From positions 1-64,000 of the forward strand of contig NZ_SLXE01000007.1 in assembly GCF_004341385.1 (NCBI RefSeq): 64,000 bases of DNA, in the 5' to 3' direction. The translations under genes and the position numbers were made by a program. The notes under the pieces are model-generated. The model searched no databases. It was not told the DNA's origin and worked only from the letters and a program-made list of their open reading frames with translations. Below are positions 8,165-16,574 of the stretch, piece after piece; the first letter of the stretch is position 1; each line of letters begins with the position of its first letter. This stretch comes from Uruburuella suis (GTDB taxonomy: Bacteria > Pseudomonadota > Gammaproteobacteria > Burkholderiales > Neisseriaceae).

Positions 8165-9712
8165 TTATCGAGGCGGGCGGCGTTTGCCGACGAAGTAAAG
8201 CGCGGCGGCGGCCAAGGCCATAATGAGCACCAGGGGCCATGAGCTGCCGAGCTTCATATAAGGGGTTTCGCCGGCATAGCCTTGGATGCGGCCTTCGAGC
8301 ACCATGGTGGTGTCGGGCGTGGCTTCGGCCACGATGCGGCCTTGCGGGTTGATGATGGCGGTGGCGCCGGTGTTGGTGGCGCGCACCATATAGCGGCCGA
8401 GCTCCAGCGCGCGTGCCTGCGATTGCTGCAAATGCTGGAACATGGCGTTGGAGCGGCCATACCAAGCCATATTGCTGGCGTTGGCCAAGAGGCTGGCTTG
8501 GCGGGCGGAGGCGATTAATTCGTCGCCGAAGCCGTCTTCATAGCAGATATTGAAGGCTACTTTTTGATTGGCCATCTGAAAAGGCGTTTGCGCTGCGCCA
8601 CCGCGTTTGAAATCGGCCAGCGGCATATTCATGAGGCTGTAGAGCGGCTCGGTGAGCATGGGCAGGGGCTTGTATTCGCCAAAAGGCACTAAGTGGTTTT
8701 TGGCGTAATAAGGGGCGGCGGCTTGGTCGGGATTGTAGCCGGCCAGGTTGATCACGGCGTTTTCATAGCCGGCGCCATCGGCGGTGTATTGGGCGATGCC
8801 CAGCGCCAAGGCGCTGCCGTTGCGCGCGGCTTGGTCGGCAAATTGGTTGATCACGCCTTCGGGCAGGCTTTGCCGCATCACCGGAATGGCGGTTTCGGGC
8901 AGAATCACAATGTCGGCATGGGTGTGTGCCACTTGATCGTAATAGCGCTGAATGGTAGGCGCCACTTGCGCTTCGGTCCATTTCAGCGTTTGCGCAATAT
9001 TGCCTTGCGCCAGCGCCACGGTGGCGCTGCTGCCGTCGGGATGGGTGAATTCGGTTTGGCGGGCGAAGTGGCCGCCCAGCAACAGCGCGGCAATGGCGGC
9101 GGCGGCACCGAGGCGGATTTTGGTGTGGCCGGGGCTGTTTACCAGTAAAACCAGCCAAGCGCCGAGGCAGGCGGCAGCGAGCGTAACCAAATGAATGCCG
9201 CCGATGGGGGCGAAGCCGGCCAGCGGGCTGCCATCGGCGATTTGCGAATAGCCGAGTGCGCCCCAGCCGAAGCCGGTGAGCAGGCGCTCGCGGGCGAATT
9301 CGGTTAATGTCCACAAAAGCGGTAGCGCCACGCCGATATGCAGCCAGCGCGGCAGGGTGAATTTTTCCCACAGCCAAATGCAGGCGGCGGGGTAAAGGGC
9401 GAGAAAGGCCGGCAGCAAAAAGGTGAGCGGCACGGCATAAAGATTGGGCAGGCCGGACACATCATGCAGAGCGGTGTGTATCCAGTAAAATTGGGCGGTG
9501 TAGGCCGTCAGCCCGAATAAATAGGCCGCCGCCACGGCACGGCGCGGGCGCAATTCCCAAAGCCTGATCAGCGCGGCAAACAAGAGCGGCATCAGCCAGA
9601 AATGGTAATAAGGGGCGAAGGTGAGCGGCGTGGCGGCGGCGAGAAGCAGCAGCAGCGGCCAGTAGAGAAGCGGCTTTTGCCAATAGGTGTCGAGTTTGTG
9701 CAAGAGGCTCAT
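8165..9712 (-). CDS. lnt: Apolipoprotein N-acyltransferase
   Basis: Lnt adds the third acyl chain to lipoproteins in the inner membrane. The chosen start MSLLHKLDTYWQKPLLYWPL gives 515 residues, the normal length. Upstream in-frame sequence runs through a DUS terminator and is not coding. Several N-terminal membrane helices (about residues 15-200) precede a nitrilase-like domain. That domain has the catalytic triad environment: Glu in ILPETAIP, Lys in AKNHLVPFGEY and Cys in FNICYEDGF. A final membrane helix and a basic tail (KRRPPR) close it. It lies downstream of the DUF808 gene on the same strand, separated by a DUS hairpin. Confidence 0.95.
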   Translation of the reverse strand: MSLLHKLDTYWQKPLLYWPLLLLLAAATPLTFAPYYHFWLMPLLFAALIRLWELRPRRAVAAAYLFGLTAYTAQFYWIHTALHDVSGLPNLYAVPLTFLLPAFLALYPAACIWLWEKFTLPRWLHIGVALPLLWTLTEFARERLLTGFGWGALGYSQIADGSPLAGFAPIGGIHLVTLAAACLGAWLVLLVNSPGHTKIRLGAAAAIAALLLGGHFARQTEFTHPDGSSATVALAQGNIAQTLKWTEAQVAPTIQRYYDQVAHTHADIVILPETAIPVMRQSLPEGVINQFADQAARNGSALALGIAQYTADGAGYENAVINLAGYNPDQAAAPYYAKNHLVPFGEYKPLPMLTEPLYSLMNMPLADFKRGGAAQTPFQMANQKVAFNICYEDGFGDELIASARQASLLANASNMAWYGRSNAMFQHLQQSQARALELGRYMVRATNTGATAIINPQGRIVAEATPDTTMVLEGRIQGYAGETPYMKLGSSWPLVLIMALAAAALYFVGKRRPPR

Positions 9713-9753
9713 AGGGGATTCAATAGGCTCGTGGCGGTTTACGGTGGCAGAAA

Positions 9754-9804
9754 AAGGCCGTCTGAAAGCTTGGCTGCATGGCGGCGAAGCTTTCAGACGG
9801 CCTT
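9754..9804 (-). terminator. Inverted DUS pair after the DUF808 gene
   Basis: AAAAAGGCCGTCTGAAAGCTT and its facing copy lie between the DUF808 stop and lnt. The stem is long and extended by AAGCTT. It is a likely terminator separating the two genes. Confidence 0.65.
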
Positions 9805-9816
9805 GATTATACCTGA

Positions 9817-10695
9817 TTAGTGTGCGGCTTTTTTGCGCAAAAGCTTCATCAGCGGCAGCACCACGGCACACACCAAAGCGCCGGTAATCACGCCGATAAT
9901 CAGATTGGCCACTTGGCCGGCTAAGCCGCTGTCCCAATGGTGGGCGTGCAGAAATTCGTGTATCCAGCCGGCATTGTGGGCGATGATGCCGCCGCCGACG
10001 AGAAACATGGCCAAGGTGCCGATCACACTCAGGCCGCGCATAAACCACGGCATAAAGGCGATGATGCCGCGGCCGAGCGTGCGGGCGGCGGCATTGGGCT
10101 TGCTCATCAGCCAAAAGCCGATGTCGTCCATTTTCACAATGCCGGCCACCAAGCCGTAAACCAACACCGTCATGCCCAAGCCGATGGCGCTCATCACCAG
10201 CGATTTGGTGAGGATGCTGTAGGCGCTGACCACGCCCAGCGCGATGATGATGATTTCGGCCGACAAGATAAAATCGGTGCGGATGGCGCCTTTGATTTTG
10301 GTTTTTTCGTCCACAATTTCATCGGTGGCGGCGTGCGGCTCGTGGGCGGCTACTTGGCGGTTGAGAAATTTGTGCAACAGCTTTTCCACGCCCTCGAAGC
10401 AGAGAAAAGCGCCGCCTATCATCAAAAGCGGCACAATCAGCGAGGGCATAAACACCGAGAGCAACAGCGCCAGCGGCACTAAAATCAGCTTGTTGACCAA
10501 AGAGCCTTTGGCCACCGCCCACACAATCGGCAGCTCGCGGTCGGCGCGCACACCGGTGACTTGATTGGCGTTGAGCGCCAAATCGTCGCCCACCACGCCG
10601 GCGGTTTTCTTGGCGGCCATTTTAGTCATCACGGCCACATCGTCGAGCACGGCGGTGATGTCGTCCAGCAGGGTAAATAAAGAGGCGAAAGCCAT
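9817..10695 (-). CDS. DUF808 family inner-membrane protein
   Basis: The 292-residue protein starts MAFASLFTLLDDITAVLDDVAVMTK, the standard opening of the DUF808/YedI family of multi-pass membrane proteins of unknown function. The next conserved segment is KKTAGVVGDDLALNANQVTG, and about six to eight hydrophobic helices follow, with PWFMRGLSVIGTLAMFLVGG typical. The start at 10695 is chosen because upstream sequence has no family match. It is divergent from the antiporter gene at 10884. The family is clear, but no biochemical role can be given. Confidence 0.9.
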   Translation of the reverse strand: MAFASLFTLLDDITAVLDDVAVMTKMAAKKTAGVVGDDLALNANQVTGVRADRELPIVWAVAKGSLVNKLILVPLALLLSVFMPSLIVPLLMIGGAFLCFEGVEKLLHKFLNRQVAAHEPHAATDEIVDEKTKIKGAIRTDFILSAEIIIIALGVVSAYSILTKSLVMSAIGLGMTVLVYGLVAGIVKMDDIGFWLMSKPNAAARTLGRGIIAFMPWFMRGLSVIGTLAMFLVGGGIIAHNAGWIHEFLHAHHWDSGLAGQVANLIIGVITGALVCAVVLPLMKLLRKKAAH

Positions 10696-10883
10696 AATCA
10701 AGCCGATCTTGAAGCAAAAATAACGGCGTATTATAGCTCGAACGCAGGGGCAAGGCGCGGTGCATACGCAAAGGCCGTCTGAAGCGGCGGCAAAAAACGG
10801 CAATAAACTGTTGTATTGTTGCAACATTTGTGGTATTTTTGCCCGACTCGCACCAACCACGCATTCGCAGAAAACACACACAT

Positions 10884-12629
10884 ATGGATGGCATTAACAG
10901 TTTATTTTTATTAACCGGCTTGCTGCTGTTTCTCAGCGTGATTTCCACCACCTTATCGGCGCGGCTGGGGCTGCCGCTGTTGCTGATGTTTTTGGGCGTG
11001 GGTATGCTGGCGGGCGAAGAGGGCATAGGCGGCATTCAGTTTGACAGCTTTGTCACCGCCACTTTAATCGGCCAGCTCGCTTTGGCGGTCATTCTGCTCG
11101 ACGGCGGTTTGCGCACCAGCATGGAGAGCTTCCGCATCGCGCTCAAGCCGGCGGCGGTGCTGGCCAGTTGGGGCGTGATTGCCACTGTGGCGCTTTTGGG
11201 CGCATTTGCCACTTTTTATATGGGGCTGGATTGGCGCTTCGGTATTTTGATGGCGGCCATTGTCGGCTCCACCGATGCGGGTGCGGTGTTCAGCCTGTTA
11301 CGCAACAGCGGCGTGCGCCTGAATCAGCGGGTGCAGGCCACGCTTGAGATTGAGTCGGGCGCGAATGACCCGATGGCGATTTTCTTGGTCACGGCGCTGA
11401 TTGCGCTCACCATGCAGCCGGAAAAAGCCGGCGTGGGCGCATTTTTGCTGATGCTGGTGCAGCAAATGGGCTTCGGCATGGCGATGGGCTATGTCGGCGG
11501 GCGCGTGTTGGCGCGCATGGTGCGCCGGCTGCATTTGGCCGAGGGTTTGTATGCGCTTTTGATTGTGTCGGGCGGCTTGCTGGTGTTTGCCTTTACTAAT
11601 TTAATCGGCGGCAGCGGCTTTTTGGCGGTTTATCTGGCCGGCATCTTGGTGGGCAACCGCCGCAGCCACGCCACCGAGCATGTGTTGCGGGTGATGGACG
11701 GGCTGGCCTGGTTGGCGCAAGCGAGCATGTTTGTGGTGCTGGGCTTGCTGGTAACGCCCACGCGCCTGCTCGAGCACGGCCTGGATGCGCTGTTGATTGC
11801 GGCTTTTCTGATGCTGGTGGCCCGGCCGCTGGCAGTGTGGAGCAGCATTTGGAAATTCGGCTACAGCCGCCGCGAGCTGGCCTATATCAGCTGGGTGGGT
11901 TTGCGCGGCGCGGTGCCGATCACGCTGGCCATGATGCCTTTAATGATGGGTGTGCCCAATGCGCGCTTATTGTTTGATGTGGCTTTTGCGGTGGTGATTT
12001 TGTCGCTGCTGATTCAAGGTGCAACCATTCCGGTGGTGGCGCGCTGGCTCAGGGTGACTGTGCCGCCCAAGCCCGAGCCGGCCGACAGCCGCGAAATCTG
12101 GCTTTCTGAGAGCACATCGGTGCCGCTTTTGGCTTATGAAGTGGTGGCCGATTCCGATGTGGAGGGTATGCACCCCGATGAAGTGGCGCAAGATTTGGAT
12201 TTGCTCGCCACCCGCTGCTTTGCGCTGATACGCAATCATGAGCGCCAGCTGCTTTCGCTCGACACGCGTTTGCAGGCGGGCGATATTGCTTGGTATATCG
12301 TGCCGGAAGAGCAGGTGGACACCTTGGCCAAGCGTTTTGCCGAAACCGGCCATTCGCTGAGCCTGAACCAAAGCTTCTTCGGCGAATTTGTGGTGAATCC
12401 GGCGAGCCTGGCCGGCGATTTGGCCGATGCCTACGGGCTGGTGTTGAGCGAAGAAGAGCGCCGGCTCACGTTGCGCAGCCTGTTTAAAAAGCGCTTTGAA
12501 GGCGTGCCGGTGGAGGGCGACCGCGTGGCCATCGGCGATTTTGTGCTGACCTTGAAAGAAACCGACGGCGAGGGCGGCATGAAATGGCTGGGTTTGAAGT
12601 GCCCGGCAGGCAAGGGCTTGGCTTTTTGA
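10884..12629 (+). CDS. nhaP2: K(+)/H(+) antiporter, NhaP2/CvrA type
   Basis: This inner-membrane cation/proton antiporter is predicted to expel potassium in exchange for protons. The 581-residue protein has about 12 N-terminal membrane helices of the Na+/H+ exchanger fold (GSTDAGAVFSLL and ESGANDPMAIF contain the acidic transport residues). A TrkA_C/RCK-type domain (about 400-480) and a C-terminal CorC-like domain (about 490-575) follow, the NhaP2 architecture. The ATG at 10884 starts MDGINSLFLLTGLLLF; the frame is open upstream without similarity. A DUS terminator follows the stop. Confidence 0.92.
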   Translation: MDGINSLFLLTGLLLFLSVISTTLSARLGLPLLLMFLGVGMLAGEEGIGGIQFDSFVTATLIGQLALAVILLDGGLRTSMESFRIALKPAAVLASWGVIATVALLGAFATFYMGLDWRFGILMAAIVGSTDAGAVFSLLRNSGVRLNQRVQATLEIESGANDPMAIFLVTALIALTMQPEKAGVGAFLLMLVQQMGFGMAMGYVGGRVLARMVRRLHLAEGLYALLIVSGGLLVFAFTNLIGGSGFLAVYLAGILVGNRRSHATEHVLRVMDGLAWLAQASMFVVLGLLVTPTRLLEHGLDALLIAAFLMLVARPLAVWSSIWKFGYSRRELAYISWVGLRGAVPITLAMMPLMMGVPNARLLFDVAFAVVILSLLIQGATIPVVARWLRVTVPPKPEPADSREIWLSESTSVPLLAYEVVADSDVEGMHPDEVAQDLDLLATRCFALIRNHERQLLSLDTRLQAGDIAWYIVPEEQVDTLAKRFAETGHSLSLNQSFFGEFVVNPASLAGDLADAYGLVLSEEERRLTLRSLFKKRFEGVPVEGDRVAIGDFVLTLKETDGEGGMKWLGLKCPAGKGLAF

Positions 12630-12651
12630 ATATTGGGGTGAAATTTGGCAA

Positions 12652-12684
12652 CAGGCCGTCTGAAAGGTTTTCAGACGGCCTTTT
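12652..12684 (+). terminator. Inverted DUS pair after nhaP2
   Basis: AGGCCGTCTGAAA and TTTTCAGACGGCCTTTT face each other with a four-base loop and a trailing T-run. Confidence 0.75.
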
Positions 12685-12718
12685 ATGTTTGATGTTTTTC
12701 AGATAAAGTGGTTTGGAT

Positions 12719-12842
12719 TTGATGCAAGGGGCTGCCCGCCTTTCATCACGCGGCAATGTTGGTTCAAAAGCGCGCCTGCTGCGTTTTGCACCTTGCAAAC
12801 ATAAAATCTTACGCACGGATGAATGGTGAACCAAACCCTGAG
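12719..12842. repeat. Diverged type F element
   Basis: TTTCATCACGCGGCAAT, GCGCGCCTGCTGCGTT and AAATCTTAC...CGGATGAAT...GTGAAC occur in the same order as in the intact copy at 38152-38312. The ends are degraded and the middle is shortened. It is an old copy. Confidence 0.65.
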
Positions 12843-12872
12843 GCCGTCTGAAAAATAAGCTATCCCATTCAA

Positions 12873-12884
12873 ACAAAGGAGAAA
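12873..12884 (+). promoter_or_regulatory. metY ribosome binding site, matches the sibling sRNAs
   Basis: ACAAAGGAGAAA lies two bases before the metY ATG and contains a near-perfect Shine-Dalgarno. It is exactly complementary over 12 bases to UUUCUCCUUUGU, found in both small RNAs at 31780-31791 and 32350-32361. Pairing there would block translation; this is inference from complementarity only. Confidence 0.6.
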
Positions 12885-12886
12885 CC

Positions 12887-14161
12887 ATGAAGCCCGAAAC
12901 CCTCGCCCTGCACGCAGGCTACACATCCGACCCCACCACCAAAGCGGCGGCGGTGCCGATTTACCAAACCACCTCTTACACCTTCGACGACACCCGCCAC
13001 GGCGCCGATTTGTTCAATCTCGATGTGGCCGGCAACATCTACACCCGCATCATGAACCCCACCACAGCCGTGCTCGAAGCGCGTGTGGCCGCGCTCGAAG
13101 GTGGCATTGCCGCTTTGTGCACCGCCAGCGGCATGGCGGCGATTACCTATGCCGTACAAACCTTGGTGGAAGCGGGCGACAACATCATCGCCACCAAAAC
13201 GCTCTATGGCGGCACCTATAATTTCTTCGCCCACAACCTGCCGCGCCAAGGCATAGAAGTGCGCTTTATCGACCCCGAGCGCCCCGAACAAATCGCCGAA
13301 GTGGCCGACGAACGCACGCGGCTGGTGTATTGCGAATCCATCGGCAATCCGGCGATTAATGTGGTGGACATGCGCGCCTTTGCCCAAACCGCCCACGCAC
13401 AAGGCCTGCCGCTGATGGTGGACAACACCGTGCCCTCGCCGGCTTTGTTCCGCCCGATTGAGCATGGCGCCGACATTGTGGTGCAATCGCTCACCAAATA
13501 CATCGGCGGCCACGGCACCAGCATCGGCGGCGCGATTATCGACGCCGGCCGGTTTGAATGGGCGCTCAGTGCGCGTTTCGATAAAATTTTCAACCAGCCC
13601 GACCCTTCCTATCACGGCGTGAACTATTGCGCCCATTTCGGCCCCGCCGCCTACATCGCCCGCGCCCGCGTGGTGCCGCTGCGCAACACCGGCGCCGCGC
13701 TCTCGCCGATGAATGCGTTTTTAATATTGCAGGGCTTGGAAACCTTGTCGTTGAGGATGCAGCGCCATTGCGAAAACGCGCTCAAAGTGGCCGAATTTCT
13801 GCAAAACCACCCGCAAGTGGCGTGGGTAAACTATCCCGCCTTGCCCGACAGCCCTTATCGGGCGCTGATTGAGCGCGATTACGGCGGCCAAGCTTCCGGC
13901 TTGCTCAGCTTCGGCATCAAAGGTGGGCGCGAAGCCGGTGCCAAATTTATCGACGCGCTGCAATTATTCTTGCGGCTGGTGAATATCGGCGACGCCAAAT
14001 CACTGGCCTGCCACCCGGCCACCACCACCCACCGCCAGCTCAATGAAGCCGAGCTGGCCGCCGCGGGCGTGCGCACCGACATGGTGCGCCTGAGCGTGGG
14101 CATCGAACACATCGACGATTTGCTCGCCGACTTAACCCAAGCCTTGGCCGCCGCTGCCTAA
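12887..14161 (+). CDS. metY: O-acetylhomoserine sulfhydrylase (aminocarboxypropyltransferase)
   Basis: This PLP enzyme is predicted to make homocysteine directly from O-acetylhomoserine and sulfide. The 424-residue length and the opening MKPETLALHAGYTSDPTTKAA, with IYQTTSYTFDDTRHGADLF, are typical of MetY rather than MetB (about 380). The PLP lysine lies in QSLTKYIGGHG. The substrate-binding region SLACHPATTTHRQL is also MetY-like. A strong Shine-Dalgarno (AAAGGAGAAACC) precedes the ATG and may be an sRNA target. It is a single gene with a DUS terminator after it. MetZ-type activity cannot be excluded from sequence alone. Confidence 0.93.
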   Translation: MKPETLALHAGYTSDPTTKAAAVPIYQTTSYTFDDTRHGADLFNLDVAGNIYTRIMNPTTAVLEARVAALEGGIAALCTASGMAAITYAVQTLVEAGDNIIATKTLYGGTYNFFAHNLPRQGIEVRFIDPERPEQIAEVADERTRLVYCESIGNPAINVVDMRAFAQTAHAQGLPLMVDNTVPSPALFRPIEHGADIVVQSLTKYIGGHGTSIGGAIIDAGRFEWALSARFDKIFNQPDPSYHGVNYCAHFGPAAYIARARVVPLRNTGAALSPMNAFLILQGLETLSLRMQRHCENALKVAEFLQNHPQVAWVNYPALPDSPYRALIERDYGGQASGLLSFGIKGGREAGAKFIDALQLFLRLVNIGDAKSLACHPATTTHRQLNEAELAAAGVRTDMVRLSVGIEHIDDLLADLTQALAAAA

Positions 14162-14172
14162 ACCAGCTGTGT

Positions 14173-14210
14173 GCAGGCCGTCTGAAGTTTTGATGTTCAG
14201 ACGGCCTGTT
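14173..14210 (+). terminator. Inverted DUS pair after metY
   Basis: CAGGCCGTCTGAA and TTCAGACGGCCTG face each other over a short loop 11 bases after the stop. Confidence 0.7.
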
Positions 14211-14284
14211 TAATTTTGTGATGTGTGTTCAAGCTGAATGCAAAACGCCGTCTGAAAGCAGTAGGAGACTTTTGCAAAACCAAA

Positions 14285-14435
14285 TATAGTGGAATGCAAG
14301 AAAAAGTGATACAAAACTATGCGCTATAACGAGGTAGGTTGGGTTGATAAACCCAACGTTTCAGACGGCCTGTGGGCTTGTTGGGTTTTCAACCCAACCT
14401 ACCCGTTGTGTCACTTTTGCTTGCATTCAACTATA
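14285..14435. repeat. Type C element, copy 1 (complete)
   Basis: This 151-base element starts TATAGTGGAATGCAAG and ends CTTGCATTCAACTATA. Inside is an inverted pair of GTAGGTTGGGTT palindromes with a DUS (TTTCAGACGGCCTG) between them. The termini resemble Correia/Tc-mariner type ends with a TA target. No coding potential is visible. Confidence 0.8.
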
Positions 14436-14610
14436 TCTGTCGCACCCGCGCAGGCGGGTGCCCAGTGCAAAGCAGCGCTTTGCTTGTCTCGCCTATTTCT
14501 GAAAATAATAAATTTTCTATAAAATCAAATATTTGATTATTCTCATTTTGATGGCGACTACCTATCCGGCCACTAAAGCTGCGCTTCAGGCCGGGCGCTT
14601 GCCTGCGCAG
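14436..14610. repeat. Dispersed repeat G, copy 2 with extension
   Basis: Bases 14436-14498 repeat 6702-6765 in reverse. Bases 14496-14610 (GAAAATAATAAATTTTC, TCTATAAAATCAAAT, then TTGCCTGCGCAGG) recur with divergence at 31916-32036. No gene is seen in the 709-base gap between metY and the next gene, which is made of elements C, G and A. Confidence 0.6.
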
Positions 14611-14630
14611 GCGCGGCCAATTGAATCTTA

Positions 14631-14731
14631 TACCAATCCAAAAAAATGACCTAACTTCGTTGTCTCGCCTTGCCGTACGTGTGTACTGTCTGCGGCTCGC
14701 CGCCTTGTTAGCTTACTTTTTTGAATTGGTA
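14631..14731. repeat. Type A element, copy 2
   Basis: TACCAATCCAAAAAAATGACC ... TTTTGAATTGGTA, flanked by TTA on both sides (14628-14630 and 14732-14734). This is a 3-base target duplication. Confidence 0.85.
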
Positions 14732-14870
14732 TTACAAAGATTTTCAGGCCGTCTGAAAGCATTCAGACGGCATTTAGAATATCTGCTCTTTTCAGACAGC
14801 CTCGAAAATCAAGCCGCCGTGTTATGATGCAGCCACAAAATTGTCACGCTATGGTCACAAAGGAATCGAC

Positions 14871-16001
14871 ATGACACAACATAAAGCCGTATTGAGCGGC
14901 AGCGGCCTTTTTACCCCGCCGTACGCCATCAGCAACGACGAGCTGGTGGGCACTTTCAACCGCTACGTTGCCGCGTTTAACGCCGAACATGCTGCCGAAA
15001 TCGCCTCGGGCAGCATCGAAGCGCTGGCCGAATCGAGCAGCGAATTTATCGAAAAAGCCTCGGGCATCAAAAGCCGTTTTGTGCTTGATAAAGCCGGCAT
15101 TCTCAACCCCGACATCATGCGGCCGCAATTTCCCCGCCGCAGCAACGAAGAATTATCATTGCAGGCCGAAATCGGCGTAGCCGCGGCGAAACAGGCGCTG
15201 GCTGCGGCCGGCGTGGCCGCGGCCGACATCGATATGGTGCTGGTGGCCAATTCCAATATGCAGCGCGCTTATCCGGCTGTGGCGGTGGAAATTCAAACTG
15301 CATTGGGCTGCGGCGGCTTTGCTTTCGATATGAACGTGGCCTGCTCATCGGCCACTTTCGCGCTGCAAACCGCCGCCGATGCGGTGAAAAGCGGCTCGGC
15401 CGCGCGCGTGTTGATTGTGAACGCCGAAATCTGCTCGGCGCACATGAATTTCCGCGACCGCGACAGCCACTTTATTTTCGGCGACGCGGCCACCGCCATG
15501 GTGGTGGTGCGCGATGATTTGGCCGCGCCGGGGCAGGGTTTTGAGATTGTGAGCACCAAATTGTGGACGCAGTTTTCCAACAATATCCGCAACAATTTCG
15601 GCTTTCTCAACCGCTGCGAAATCGACGGCGATCCAATGTCGGGTGATAAATTATTCGTGCAGCAGGGGCGAAAAGTGTTTAAAGAAGTGTGCCCGGCCGT
15701 GGGCGAACACATTGTGGCGCACCTGCTTGCGCAAGGCATCAGCGCGCAAAACGTGGCACGCTTCTGGCTGCACCAGGCCAACCGCACCATGAACGAATTA
15801 ATCAGCCGCCGCGTGCTCGGCCGCGATGCCGGCGCGGAAGAAGCGCCGATTATTCTCGACCAATATGCCAACACCAGCTCCGCCGGCTCGGTGATTGCAT
15901 TTCATCTGCATCATAGAGACATGGCCGCCGGCCAATTCGGCGTGTTGTCGAGCTTCGGCGCAGGTTATTCCATCGGCTCGGTGATTTTGCAGAAGCGTTG
16001 A
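14871..16001 (+). CDS. Beta-ketoacyl-ACP synthase III family protein
   Basis: This thiolase-fold enzyme of the FabH type is predicted to condense an acyl-CoA with malonyl-ACP. The 376-residue protein has the Cys-His-Asn triad: Cys in DMNVACSSATF, His in FWLHQANRTM and Asn in DQYANTSSAGS. It is longer than classical FabH (about 320 residues), with an insertion early in the protein (FIEKASGIKSRFVLDKAG region), and it stands alone rather than in a fab cluster. It may serve a second initiation route or a special fatty acid. The ATG at 14871 follows AAAGGA at good spacing; an earlier in-frame ATG lacks support. Confidence 0.9.
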   Translation: MTQHKAVLSGSGLFTPPYAISNDELVGTFNRYVAAFNAEHAAEIASGSIEALAESSSEFIEKASGIKSRFVLDKAGILNPDIMRPQFPRRSNEELSLQAEIGVAAAKQALAAAGVAAADIDMVLVANSNMQRAYPAVAVEIQTALGCGGFAFDMNVACSSATFALQTAADAVKSGSAARVLIVNAEICSAHMNFRDRDSHFIFGDAATAMVVVRDDLAAPGQGFEIVSTKLWTQFSNNIRNNFGFLNRCEIDGDPMSGDKLFVQQGRKVFKEVCPAVGEHIVAHLLAQGISAQNVARFWLHQANRTMNELISRRVLGRDAGAEEAPIILDQYANTSSAGSVIAFHLHHRDMAAGQFGVLSSFGAGYSIGSVILQKR

Positions 16002-16014
16002 TAAACAGCAAAAC

Positions 16015-16051
16015 AAAGGCCGTCTGAAAAAAGTTTCAGACGGCCTTTTTC
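16015..16051 (+). terminator. Inverted DUS pair after the ketoacyl synthase gene
   Basis: AAAGGCCGTCTGAAAAAA and TTTCAGACGGCCTTTTT form a hairpin with a T-run. Confidence 0.75.
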
Positions 16052-16130
16052 AATATTCGGATAATCAAACTTTAAACGTTTGGCAGGTTAGGATGTGCAG
16101 CAGCGGGTTGTTGGATTGAAAGCTCAATAA

Positions 16131-16232
16131 TACCAATCCAAAAAAATAACCTAACTTCGTTGTCTCGCCTTGCCGTACTATCTGTACTGTCTGCGGCTCG
16201 CCGCCTTGTTAGCTTACTTTTTTGAATTGGTA
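16131..16232. repeat. Type A element, copy 3
   Basis: TACCAATCCAAAAAAATAACC ... TTTTGAATTGGTA, flanked by TAA on both sides (16128-16130 and 16233-16235). Confidence 0.85.
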
Positions 16233-16306
16233 TAAGCCCACAGGCCGTCTGAAACGTTGGGTTTGACAACCCAACCTACTCATTAATAGTGCGTAGTTCT
16301 GCATAA

Positions 16307-16496
16307 TACCAATTCAAAAAAATAATATACAAACGGGCAGCCTGTAGGTCGGATTCTCGAATCCGACACTTGTTCTCAGAACAAGGCATGCACATCGCTT
16401 TGGCCGTTGGCCAAACGTCGGATTCAAGAATCCGACCTACGCAGATGATGCTGCCGAACTGCTTTTATTTTGTAAGGTTATTTTTTTGAATTGGTA
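16307..16496. repeat. Type B element, copy 1, inside a type C remnant
   Basis: This 190-base element has type A ends (TACCAATTCAAAAAA and TTGAATTGGTA). Inside is an inverted pair of palindromes (GTAGGTCGGATTCTCGAATC and its mate). TAA flanks both sides (16304-16306 and 16497-16499). The flanks TGCATAA and TAACTTCACTC plus TTGCATTCCACTA downstream match the right end of type C, so B inserted into a C copy. Confidence 0.85.
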
Positions 16497-16522
16497 TAAC
16501 TTCACTCTTGCATTCCACTAAC

Positions 16523-16560
16523 AAAGGCCGTCTGAAAAGCTTTCAGACGGCCTTTGTTTT
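16523..16560 (-). terminator. Inverted DUS pair after folE2
   Basis: AAAGGCCGTCTGAAAAGCTTTTCAG-type hairpin with T-runs on both sides, 15 bases past the folE2 stop. Confidence 0.75.
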
Positions 16561-16574
16561 TCCCATCATCTTGC

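Noticed and set aside
9713..10114. N-terminal extension of lnt
   Set aside because: It runs through the DUS terminator and the 3' end of the DUF808 gene in another frame. The proper Lnt start is at 9712.
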